This document shows, one piece after another, positions 45,305 through 53,348 of a stretch of DNA of 64,000 nt. The translations under genes were made by a program, and so were the position numbers. The notes beneath the pieces are model-generated. The model did not search any database and was not told the origin of the DNA. It saw only the letters and a program-made list of their open reading frames with translations. The stretch is taken from NCBI RefSeq assembly GCF_001083805.1, contig NZ_JXSK01000002.1, positions 62,001 to 126,000 on the forward strand, read 5' to 3'. The DNA comes from Photorhabdus luminescens subsp. luminescens (GTDB lineage Bacteria > Pseudomonadota > Gammaproteobacteria > Enterobacterales > Enterobacteriaceae). Position 1 is the stretch's first letter. Each line of letters starts with the position of its first letter.

Positions 45305-47728
45305 CTAATGTTGGATAACCAATTCTGAAATAGTTGATCGTTTAATCTCTTCTGGCCGATAAGGCAACGGCAATAGCTGTTTATAATGAGAATAAAACCG
45401 GCTCTGATCCGCAAAATGAGGCGAATCAATATCAGAAGATTGCGAATAAGTGAGTAACCCACGCGCATTAGGTCCTTGTTGATCAAATGCCACCAGCATT
45501 ATCCAACTAGAACCATAACGAATATGATATCCTTGATCAGTTAGCTCCGATTCCAATGGCTCACCAGTCACCACATCATTACCCACAGTATAATGATGTT
45601 TAGGAAACAGGGTTTCATCCCCATCCCACGGAGCGATCATATTAAAGCCGCCTTCTTCTCCAAACAACCCCGGCCAACTCATGCGATTATCTGCCGGTTT
45701 ACCGTCAGGCGCGGTACTTTCAATAAATTGAAACTGACTCACCGGAGTATCTAAAGCCAGCCCCGCATTATTCACATTAGCAACCGCTCGTGCTAACAAG
45801 GTGACAAACTCTTCACTTTGTTTTAATTGACGCGGTGTTGTTGCCGGATGGGCTATATCAAACGGTACGACAAAGTGTTCTTGTTGATCAATTAAAAAAG
45901 CCAATTCACGGAATATAATAGCGCCCCGGCTATCAGCATTAAATTCACCGTTCCATTGTGATAGTAATTGGCATGCTTGAGTAATATCCACCTTTATTCC
46001 ATTCTCCAATCTAATTAATCGGTTCGGTGTTTTATCACATAGGGTAACCACATCCTTTAATATCAGTTCGGCTAAATATGAACGCTCAGAGAATAACGCC
46101 CGTTCTAATTCCATTAGAGAAAATCGCTTATTATCACCCGCCGCGTCCTGTATTAGTTGCAATCCCATACGCGTTCTGAACGACAGGGGTTTTCGTTCAT
46201 TACCCAGAAGTGGGGAAAAACCTTCGAGTAAATGTTCCAAGTTCGTTGCCCAGTGAGAATCATTGGAATTTTGTACATAGGATGTTTCCACAAGCTGCGG
46301 GATCTGATCATAACCCAAGGCTTCGGTAAAAATCATGGATGATGAGTTACCCGGTAAAATAGTCACGTCATACTTCTCACGGGCGGCCGCCAAGGTTTCG
46401 TCATTATTCAATAATTGAATGGCTTCAAGAGACAATGCCGGTACCGCTCTATCACCCATAAAAATACCAACGCCTTCTTTACCGGTTAACAACGTGTTAT
46501 TAAAAGCCAAGCCATTAAAATCTTTATAAGATTGTTTTGCATCGGCAAGATTATTCGCTCGATTCAACGCCAACCAATGATCAATCATATTAAGGTTGTA
46601 AAGATTAACATCTTTTACAACATAAAATTCAGACTCAGACCAAGCAAAGTCTTCATTTTCAATAACTGGCCCAATATCAGTATAAAAATAATCTTTGACG
46701 ATAGTTTCAATACCGTTGTCGGTTTTGACTTCAATATGAATCGGCTTCGACATTACCGGTTTAATAATCCCATCAATCACATAATTGAGCGGATTGTTAG
46801 CAGCAGTTTGCATTTTATAAACAATGACATGTTCAGCCGATGAATAAGTGTGAGTCCAGGCAATGTTGTGATTAAATCCAATATTAATAATACCCGGAAA
46901 ACCAATTAAAGACGCTCCCATAACATCAACCTTGCCGTTCATGACATGATGCACCTGCCAAAAACGCAGGTTGCCTTCATAAGGAAAATGGGGGTTCGCC
47001 AATAACATGCCATTAACCCCTTCAACTTTATCACGGCCTAACGCCCAACCATTCGAACCAATGGAATAACCATTATACCTTGATGTATGTGAAGCCAATT
47101 GTTTTTGATCATCATTATTGGGATCAGCGGCATAATAATCGGCAAGAAATTGAGCAGAACCCGGAAATACCGCAATAGAAAATACATATGCCAGCACATC
47201 CTCACGTTGAATAGGTATTACCCATTCTTGACCTCGACAAGCTTTTGGCAAGATATAACGGCCCTCCTTAACATGGGACAGGTAGGTATTATAACCTGCA
47301 ACAAATCCATCAATAATTACCTGTGAATCGGCACTTAATTGAGGCCACTTTTCTCGTGCCTGTTCCACCAAAGCTAGGGCTTTATAGCCGAAGTCCTGAA
47401 TTAAATTCAGTGAGTCCCCCGGTTTATTCCTATCAGCACCAAAGAAACGCGCACGCTCCCCCCTAATACGCACATAATTATCCGCCATAATGCATATATT
47501 ATCTTGTGCCTGAGCATAGGCGTTGCCAAAACTCAGGCTTCCCAAATCTTGCGCATAAATATGAGGTACACCATAATGAGTACGAATGATTTTCGCCTCA
47601 AATGCTGTCGTGGTCTTTACTGAGTAACTTTTAAATTCGCTACAACTGATTGTTAATAAGACAGTCAACAGTAGTACGTTTGCTTTAAATGATATTGCTT
47701 TAAATGATATTGCTTTAAATGATGTCAT
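45305..47728 (-). CDS. Penicillin-acylase-family (PvdQ-like) Ntn hydrolase
   Basis: An 807-residue Ntn-hydrolase precursor. The N-terminal signal region has a lipobox-like 'LLTISC' at Cys29, so it may be a lipoprotein or periplasmic. The alpha-subunit block 'IIRTHYGVPHIYAQDLGSLSFGNAYAQAQDNICIMADNYVRIRGERARFFG' is typical. The autocleavage site is Gly-Ser in 'SIGSNGWALG', making Ser225 the beta-chain nucleophile. Relatives remove acyl chains (PvdQ on pyoverdine precursors, penicillin and homoserine-lactone acylases). Start chosen at ATG 47728, 2 bp after the upstream stop with AGGG nearby; the longer frame is rejected. Here it probably unmasks an acylated peptide precursor. Confidence 0.85.
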   Translation of the reverse strand: MTSFKAISFKAISFKANVLLLTVLLTISCSEFKSYSVKTTTAFEAKIIRTHYGVPHIYAQDLGSLSFGNAYAQAQDNICIMADNYVRIRGERARFFGADRNKPGDSLNLIQDFGYKALALVEQAREKWPQLSADSQVIIDGFVAGYNTYLSHVKEGRYILPKACRGQEWVIPIQREDVLAYVFSIAVFPGSAQFLADYYAADPNNDDQKQLASHTSRYNGYSIGSNGWALGRDKVEGVNGMLLANPHFPYEGNLRFWQVHHVMNGKVDVMGASLIGFPGIINIGFNHNIAWTHTYSSAEHVIVYKMQTAANNPLNYVIDGIIKPVMSKPIHIEVKTDNGIETIVKDYFYTDIGPVIENEDFAWSESEFYVVKDVNLYNLNMIDHWLALNRANNLADAKQSYKDFNGLAFNNTLLTGKEGVGIFMGDRAVPALSLEAIQLLNNDETLAAAREKYDVTILPGNSSSMIFTEALGYDQIPQLVETSYVQNSNDSHWATNLEHLLEGFSPLLGNERKPLSFRTRMGLQLIQDAAGDNKRFSLMELERALFSERSYLAELILKDVVTLCDKTPNRLIRLENGIKVDITQACQLLSQWNGEFNADSRGAIIFRELAFLIDQQEHFVVPFDIAHPATTPRQLKQSEEFVTLLARAVANVNNAGLALDTPVSQFQFIESTAPDGKPADNRMSWPGLFGEEGGFNMIAPWDGDETLFPKHHYTVGNDVVTGEPLESELTDQGYHIRYGSSWIMLVAFDQQGPNARGLLTYSQSSDIDSPHFADQSRFYSHYKQLLPLPYRPEEIKRSTISELVIQH
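47682..47723 (-). repeat. 15-bp tandem repeat in the acylase signal region
   Basis: The unit GCTTTAAATGATATT occurs at 47682-47696 and 47697-47711, with a third, slightly different copy to 47723 on the plus-strand reading. It encodes Ser-Phe-Lys-Ala-Ile repeats at the acylase N-terminus. Confidence 0.85.
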
Positions 47729-47730
47729 TT

Positions 47731-48711
47731 TTATTTTGCCCTTAAAGTGCCTGTATAAAAGCAATCTCTGGCTTTGAATTTTGATTCCAATATTAATGCT
47801 CTGAGTAACCAGCGATCATAACCATCGTATCGAGGTTCATACTCGCTGCGCGCATGAGCGACTTTGCGGTTATCAAATAGCAACATTTCTCCAGGCGATA
47901 ACGTAAAAGTCTCTCTATTTTCATTAATACACTGATTCAACTTTTCTAACGCTACTGCTGCATTTGGGGTTAAACAACGCATATAAGCTGGATCAAATAT
48001 CATTTCTGGTTCTTGATGTTGACTTAATATGGCAACACAACGGCGGCCACTCGTATTTGACATAAATGTAGGATCGACATCGATCTCAAAGTTTGGCTTT
48101 TGTAATTCGGCAATAGTTTCAGCATCTAAATGAATATTCTTGGTTTGAAACAAGTAGGTTTTAGCATTTTTATCGCCACGTAGACAATATAAAGCGACCC
48201 AGTCCGCTTTTGCATCATGGAAACCATCTTCAACATGCCATTCCAAAAACGCCTTGTTTGTCCCTAACTGCATATTCTTATATTTTTCCATTGGGAAAAC
48301 ATCATCGATAAAATTAAAGTTCTTTTTGTTGACAAACGAATAAATATATCCAATGCGAGATAAAATCGTGGATATCAAAGTACGAACACCCGCCACCTCA
48401 GAACTATTTGTTTGTTCATAAGATAAAGGCGTTAAGCCAAGATTATCAGGAATAGGCAATCCCTTTATCAGCAAATAATTTTCATTTTCTAATGCACGAA
48501 AGTCAAATAGCTTTTTCTGTAAACGTACTGGCAAATTAAACGATTGATAAAAACATTGCCAGTAAAATTCCTCGAAATTATCAATGTCATATTTTAGAGT
48601 AGACGCTAAAAATTCCTGCTTTAAATATGTCTGTTCTGTTGAGTCAAGCTCAAAAATGAAGTCATCAGACTCCTGAATATCAGACACCATGCATTGCCCA
48701 TTTCTATTCAT
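47731..48711 (-). CDS. Clavaminate-synthase-like Fe(II)/2-oxoglutarate oxygenase
   Basis: A 326-residue TauD/clavaminate-synthase-like oxygenase, similar in pattern to VioC, OrfP and AsnO, which hydroxylate the beta carbon of Arg or Asn. Iron ligands: His159 and Glu161 in 'FLEWHVEDGFHDAKADWVALYCLRG' (HxE) and His286 in 'NRKVAHARSEYEPRYDGYDRWLLRALI'; Arg300 or Arg304 should bind 2-oxoglutarate. I chose ATG 48711, which has AGGAT at a good distance, over the GTG/ATG at 48753/48741. The 127-bp repeat lies directly upstream of this gene, between it and the Asp/Asn hydroxylase. Free Arg, Lys, Orn or Asn is a likely substrate. Confidence 0.85.
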   Translation of the reverse strand: MNRNGQCMVSDIQESDDFIFELDSTEQTYLKQEFLASTLKYDIDNFEEFYWQCFYQSFNLPVRLQKKLFDFRALENENYLLIKGLPIPDNLGLTPLSYEQTNSSEVAGVRTLISTILSRIGYIYSFVNKKNFNFIDDVFPMEKYKNMQLGTNKAFLEWHVEDGFHDAKADWVALYCLRGDKNAKTYLFQTKNIHLDAETIAELQKPNFEIDVDPTFMSNTSGRRCVAILSQHQEPEMIFDPAYMRCLTPNAAVALEKLNQCINENRETFTLSPGEMLLFDNRKVAHARSEYEPRYDGYDRWLLRALILESKFKARDCFYTGTLRAK

Positions 48712-48766
48712 AAAGGCTATCCTTTTAAACTGTGTTGCCATATCCAGCAACACATATCTAGGAAAA

Positions 48767-48893
48767 TATACCCGTCATCTTTCAAGTTGCCTCTTTGTTG
48801 GCTGCGCTCACTCACCCCGGTTACATAGTTTTCTATGCTCCCGGGGATTCGCTCCCTTGCCGTCGCGATGCATCTTGAAATCCATTGGGTATA
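48767..48893. repeat. 127-bp palindromic-ended repeat, copy 3, inside the operon
   Basis: Starts TATACCCGTCATCTTTCAAG and ends TATACCC-inverted (GGGTATA), in inverse orientation to copy 1 at 19776-19902, same length (127 bp). It begins 2 bases after the stop of the Asp/Asn hydroxylase and lies before the oxygenase gene, filling nearly the whole spacer. It could form a long hairpin in the operon mRNA. Confidence 0.9.
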
Positions 48894-48895
48894 AG

Positions 48896-49639
48896 CTAAT
48901 CGAAAAGTTCACGAATACCGGTAATAATCAAAACCAATGCTTCTCGTTCCGCAAACGATAAATTTGGATGCCAGATATCCATTAATAAACAAATTCTATG
49001 TTTATCTGAACGGTTATAAGCTTCATGCTGATAAGAATAATCAAAAAGTAAACATTCTCCTTCTTTCCAACATCTGGCTTCATTGGCAACGATGATCTCA
49101 CAATTGCTAGCAGGAATATCGACCGCAAAATGTAAATTAAGAGTGAAATTCCATAAATCACAATGCGGTTTAATCACCGTACCCGGTTGCAACACCGAAA
49201 AGTGAACTTCCAATAGAGGACAATGCCAATCCCGTAATTCATTATTAAAAATATGCCATGTAGCGGGCAAAATATTGGCAACTGCATTATTAGGCTGACC
49301 ATTTTTGAACAAATATAACGCTTTCCAATCTCTTTGCGTTCCCAAATAGTGCTCATAATCGGTTATATGTTGGGACTCACCGCTGATGACCGCGTTAATT
49401 TCCTGTTTTATTTTACCCGCATTATTCATCAATGAGGTGACTAATGGCTGCAACTGCGGAAAAGAATGGGTATCTAACCACGGCGTGGTAGAAAGCCCAG
49501 GCATGATATATTTAGCATCTGCTTGTAATGGCGCTCTTTGTTGTAATAAAGGATAAAACATATCCTCTACTCTTTTTAAACAGTCACTCCCATATTTTTC
49601 TCTAATTCCAGCCAATTGATCTTCAAATAGTTCCAACAT
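48896..49639 (-). CDS. Asp/Asn beta-hydroxylase family protein
   Basis: A 247-residue oxygenase of the aspartyl/asparaginyl beta-hydroxylase family (PF05118). 'LEVHFSVLQPGTVIKPHCDLWNFTLNLHFAVDIP' holds the first ligands (His159, with Asp161 two residues on) and 'CLLFDYSYQHEAYNRSDKHRICLLMDIWHP' the second His205 and the 2-oxoglutarate-binding Arg215. The family beta-hydroxylates Asp or Asn, including in siderophore and lipopeptide pathways. Excellent ribosome site (AGGAGG) before ATG 49639. It follows the exporter gene after a 19-bp tandem repeat tract and precedes the 127-bp repeat. Confidence 0.88.
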   Translation of the reverse strand: MLELFEDQLAGIREKYGSDCLKRVEDMFYPLLQQRAPLQADAKYIMPGLSTTPWLDTHSFPQLQPLVTSLMNNAGKIKQEINAVISGESQHITDYEHYLGTQRDWKALYLFKNGQPNNAVANILPATWHIFNNELRDWHCPLLEVHFSVLQPGTVIKPHCDLWNFTLNLHFAVDIPASNCEIIVANEARCWKEGECLLFDYSYQHEAYNRSDKHRICLLMDIWHPNLSFAEREALVLIITGIRELFD

Positions 49640-49664
49640 GATAACCTCCTGATATCTATTTTCT

Positions 49665-49771
49665 ATTATGATTATATTTCTCTATTATAATTATCTTTCC
49701 CTATTATAGTTACCTTTCCTTATTATAGTTATCTTTCCTTATTATAGTTATCTTTCCTTATTATAGTTATA
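49665..49771 (-). repeat. 19-bp tandem repeat between exporter and hydroxylase genes
   Basis: The unit ATTATAGTTATCTTTCCTT (plus strand) occurs exactly at 49722-49740 and 49741-49759, with variants at 49703-49721, 49684-49702 and 49665-49683 and a partial unit to 49771. On the coding strand each unit contains AAGGAAAG, a ribosome-site-like sequence. It overlaps the last codons of the exporter. Confidence 0.9.
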
Positions 49772-51434
49772 TAGCAGAAACAGCGGGCTTTAAAGCACCG
49801 TTTTCTACTTTATCGGGATGCACGTTGATTTCAATATTATCCACCAAACCATTATCCATAGTGATAACTCTGTCTGCGATATGAAAATATTTATCGTCAT
49901 GGCTAATAACGATAATAGTTTTTCCATTGCGCTTCATTTCAGGAAGTAATTCGTTATAGAAAAACCCTCTATAATTAGGGTCCTGATCGGCAGCCCATTC
50001 ATCAAACAAATAAATAGGCGCATCTTCCATATAAGAGATAACCAGAGCTAAGCGTTTACGTTGACCATGAGAAAGCTTAGTTGTGGATAATCTGCCATCT
50101 TTAACCGTGACTTTTTCTGCTAAATCCAATTTTTTCAGATATTGACGCGTTAATTCATCATCGGCAAGTTCACCTTTTCGGTTAATTACCGTATCAAACA
50201 GATAAAAATCCGAATGAATAACACTGTACATATTCAGATAATTCTCTCGGTTATCTTTATTAACCACCTTATCATCTATGAAAATATCACCTTCAGATTT
50301 ATTCAACAGTCCAATCAATAATTTGGCAAAAGTCGATTTACCACTGCCATTGCCACCTTTAATAATGATAATTTCGCCGCGCTGAATATCCAGATTAATC
50401 GGTCCAACAGAAAAACAGTTCCCTTCACCGGTATACTGAAAACTTATGGAACGCAGGGAAATTCTAGACCATTCTTTATATTCTTCGGTGTTGGTTACAG
50501 TTGGCTCCATTGATAAGTTTTCAGAAAACTTTAAGCGATCAATCTTACGCAGAGATATGAGCGCTTTTACTATGGTTTCCTGTGAGGATAAAATAAAATC
50601 AACAGGCCCCAGTAAAAAGGTCATAATAAAGATAAAGGTAAGAATATCGTTACTTTCCCCTATCCCCCACATAACATGAGAAAATAAAATAGAGCCAAGC
50701 ACCAGAAATAATAATATTTGTCCCCAATTTTCATTCAATTTCCAGAAAATTTCTGATCTAAGATCAGAGTCATTAATCTTTTCTAATGAGGGTAAAACAC
50801 CTCGATTAAAAAACGAATGTTTGCGCTTTTCATTATTATTAAGTTCTTTAACTCCATCCACCAGACTCTTAAATTGTTCATGCAAATTATCATAATCATC
50901 ACGATATATTTCATCATAAGCTTCAGCTCGACTGATGAAATAACGCGAAACCAAAAGCCCTAATGGGAGAATAACCAGCGTGACTATAAACAGATCAATC
51001 GATCTGAATGCCAGAAAACCTAAACATGCAATCACGGTAATTACATGATAAATAAACTGCGGCATGGTAGAGATAGCCCTGGAAATATCACTCACATCAG
51101 ATGTTAAACTGGCCTGAACTTTATGCCCGCCAATCCTATCCAAAATGGCATAAGGAGTATTCAAGATCCGTTTCACTAAGGTACTACGAACTTCAAAAAT
51201 AATTTTGACACTTAACTTTGTCATTAGGTAATTAGCAAAAGAACTTACAATAAATAAACAAGCAAGCCCGATGAAGAACTTAACTGTCCACGATACTAAG
51301 TCAGCACTAATCTGCTCCAATGCATCATCAGTAATCAAGGAAATTAACCAAATACTAAAGAAAGCGCTAAAAGCACCAACAATACTATTAAAAATAATTT
51401 TTAACCGATTGGCTTTAACCAAATCAGAGATCAT
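49767..51434 (-). CDS. PvdE/SyrD-like cyclic-peptide ABC exporter
   Basis: A 555-residue half-transporter with about six membrane helices (residues 1-290) fused to a nucleotide-binding domain. Walker A GGNGSGKST at 360-368, signature 'LSHGQRKRLAL', Walker B 'PIYLFDEWAADQDP'. This is the PvdE/SyrD type that exports pyoverdine, syringomycin and related NRPS products. AGGAG precedes ATG 51434 at 9 bases. Co-transcribed between the TE protein and the Asp/Asn hydroxylase, so it exports the peptide or its acylated precursor. Later steps (acylase) may then occur in the periplasm. Confidence 0.92.
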   Translation of the reverse strand: MISDLVKANRLKIIFNSIVGAFSAFFSIWLISLITDDALEQISADLVSWTVKFFIGLACLFIVSSFANYLMTKLSVKIIFEVRSTLVKRILNTPYAILDRIGGHKVQASLTSDVSDISRAISTMPQFIYHVITVIACLGFLAFRSIDLFIVTLVILPLGLLVSRYFISRAEAYDEIYRDDYDNLHEQFKSLVDGVKELNNNEKRKHSFFNRGVLPSLEKINDSDLRSEIFWKLNENWGQILLFLVLGSILFSHVMWGIGESNDILTFIFIMTFLLGPVDFILSSQETIVKALISLRKIDRLKFSENLSMEPTVTNTEEYKEWSRISLRSISFQYTGEGNCFSVGPINLDIQRGEIIIIKGGNGSGKSTFAKLLIGLLNKSEGDIFIDDKVVNKDNRENYLNMYSVIHSDFYLFDTVINRKGELADDELTRQYLKKLDLAEKVTVKDGRLSTTKLSHGQRKRLALVISYMEDAPIYLFDEWAADQDPNYRGFFYNELLPEMKRNGKTIIVISHDDKYFHIADRVITMDNGLVDNIEINVHPDKVENGALKPAVSAI

Positions 51435-51474
51435 CGAGATTAACTCCTAAATAAAATTTTATTATTGCCTGACT

Positions 51475-53313
51475 TTAACAATCTTTACTTTGCCACAAAG
51501 TGATATTCCATCCCCCCATAAAACCTCGGCTAATAGTTTTTGGCGTTAACCAAAAACAGTGTCGATAAATAGTATCATCTCCATTAATTTGCAAAATCAA
51601 AACCTTATAGCCTTTGTCATAAACATCTGTTTTCAACCGCGGTAGAAGTTGCTTAAGCTGTTCATCTAAAAAACTATCACAGTGATAAATAACCACATGG
51701 TTTTCATTAAATCGATAATTATTTACATCAGCCTGTATTATCTCAATGTGATTTTTTTTATTTATAACGTTAACATTTTGCCGTGCAATTAATGCCAACG
51801 ATTCAACAGTTTCTACTCCGGTAATCTTGCTAAAATTATAACTGGATGCACATATAATCGCTCGCCCTTTACCACATCCCAAATCGATAAATTCAAAGTC
51901 ACTGTACTCGATCGGCAGAGACATTAATGCTCTATGAATCACACTGTAATAAGCAGGCATATAGCGAGTACAAACGGGAGAATTGACAGGCCATTTATCG
52001 TCAAAAGCAACGCCATTAGTTTGCACGCCTAAATATTGATCTTGGCTATCTTGTTGATCAATCCAGTGAAAAATTTCATCCGGTTGCGTGACGCCAAAAA
52101 TAATCCATAATAAGTGATACAGCTCTTCTCCTCGTTGGACCTGAATTTTATTATCTAATATCGCCTTAGCGATAGCGGCTGATGGTTCCTCACTGGTTAC
52201 ACACGCGATTAATGACTCCACGCTGATTTCAATCTCACTATAAAAATCATATTGTTCATACATTGCATCATTAGCGTTGAAATCAATATGCGCACGTCCA
52301 TCCGCTATCTCAATAAACCAACATCCGACCTGTAATATCTTCACTCGGTGAAAATGATTGATATTATTTATAGGCCGATATATATCGACCCGATATTGCA
52401 CAATGTCGAGCAGCTCCTGATAGGTTAAGTTCGATGTTTTGAATAAAGGCTCCGGCCGATAGCGTTGTCGCAATATAGCCTCAGCCAGCTCTTCAACGGC
52501 ACCCGGTTTTAATACTGAATAATGATCACCGCCTACCATGCCGCAAGTAATCGTTTGTGCGACATAATCTTGTAAGGATGCAATAATCTTCTTTTTTTCT
52601 GCCCGTAGTTGTATAGAAGTTTCGCAATAAATGAATGTCATCTTGCCCTTTAATCTGGCCGATGGTACATAATCGCAAGCCATCGTAGAGTAGCTTTTAT
52701 AAACTTCAATAAACCTTTCCAGCGCTTCGCCTTCAATGCCTTGAGCTAACTCGGCACTCACTTCGTCGATCTCTTCGCGGGTATAAGGCTGTTGCTCATA
52801 AGCGGTAAGAAAACTATCAATCACTATCAAGTCAACGGTTTTCCCATTATTTTCCAACGCCAAAGCAACCTCGAAAGCAACACATGCCCCTACACAATCA
52901 CCCACCAGTCGATAATGCTCTTGTGGATAGTCTTGCAAAAGTAATGCCGCATAACGTTCAGCCAATGTTTTAACAGTAATTGTGTTCCCCCCTAAGAACA
53001 GAGAAGTTGCGTCAAATACTTTGAGGCTGAAATCGTTTTTTATTTCTCGGGCTAAATCAATAAAAGATGATACTGGAGCACCTGCGCCAGGAACCAAAAA
53101 TAATGGCGTTTGGTCAGCACCCAATGACACCAATTTAATAGCTTCATCTGGCGCTAAAAAAGCCATAATGTCAGCTTTATTAGCAATCACCAGGTTTTTT
53201 AGTTCAGGAGTAAAAACACAACCTGACATGACCTTAAAACCCAATTTGCCGCGCTCAACAAATAACTGCACCCCCGCAGCCGAAGTTTGCCGAATAATAT
53301 CAACGACTCGCAT
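51475..53313 (-). CDS. Docking domain-thioesterase-methyltransferase fusion (Cys nucleophile)
   Basis: A 612-residue protein without carrier domain. Residues 1-55 ('MRVVDIIRQTSAAGVQLFVERG...') resemble a TubC-type N-terminal docking domain, like that of the NRPS upstream, here probably linking TE to the assembly line. Residues about 68-280 are a thioesterase: 'PLFLVPGAGAPVSSFIDLARE' and the nucleophile elbow 'RLVGDCVGACVAFEVA', where Cys140 replaces the usual Ser; likely Asp166 and His264 complete the triad. The middle (about 290-400) is unclear, with a possible SCP2-like stretch. Residues 470-610 are a class I methyltransferase, SAM motif 'FEFIDLGCGKGRAIICASS'. AAGGTGG before ATG. Confidence 0.8.
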   Translation of the reverse strand: MRVVDIIRQTSAAGVQLFVERGKLGFKVMSGCVFTPELKNLVIANKADIMAFLAPDEAIKLVSLGADQTPLFLVPGAGAPVSSFIDLAREIKNDFSLKVFDATSLFLGGNTITVKTLAERYAALLLQDYPQEHYRLVGDCVGACVAFEVALALENNGKTVDLIVIDSFLTAYEQQPYTREEIDEVSAELAQGIEGEALERFIEVYKSYSTMACDYVPSARLKGKMTFIYCETSIQLRAEKKKIIASLQDYVAQTITCGMVGGDHYSVLKPGAVEELAEAILRQRYRPEPLFKTSNLTYQELLDIVQYRVDIYRPINNINHFHRVKILQVGCWFIEIADGRAHIDFNANDAMYEQYDFYSEIEISVESLIACVTSEEPSAAIAKAILDNKIQVQRGEELYHLLWIIFGVTQPDEIFHWIDQQDSQDQYLGVQTNGVAFDDKWPVNSPVCTRYMPAYYSVIHRALMSLPIEYSDFEFIDLGCGKGRAIICASSYNFSKITGVETVESLALIARQNVNVINKKNHIEIIQADVNNYRFNENHVVIYHCDSFLDEQLKQLLPRLKTDVYDKGYKVLILQINGDDTIYRHCFWLTPKTISRGFMGGWNITLWQSKDC

Positions 53314-53348
53314 TATTCCACCTTATTTATCAGCGTCTATTTTTATCA

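Noticed and set aside
49665-49771. Short tandem repeats that could resemble a CRISPR array
   Set aside because: Units follow one another directly with no spacers, and no cas genes are near. It is a simple tandem repeat.
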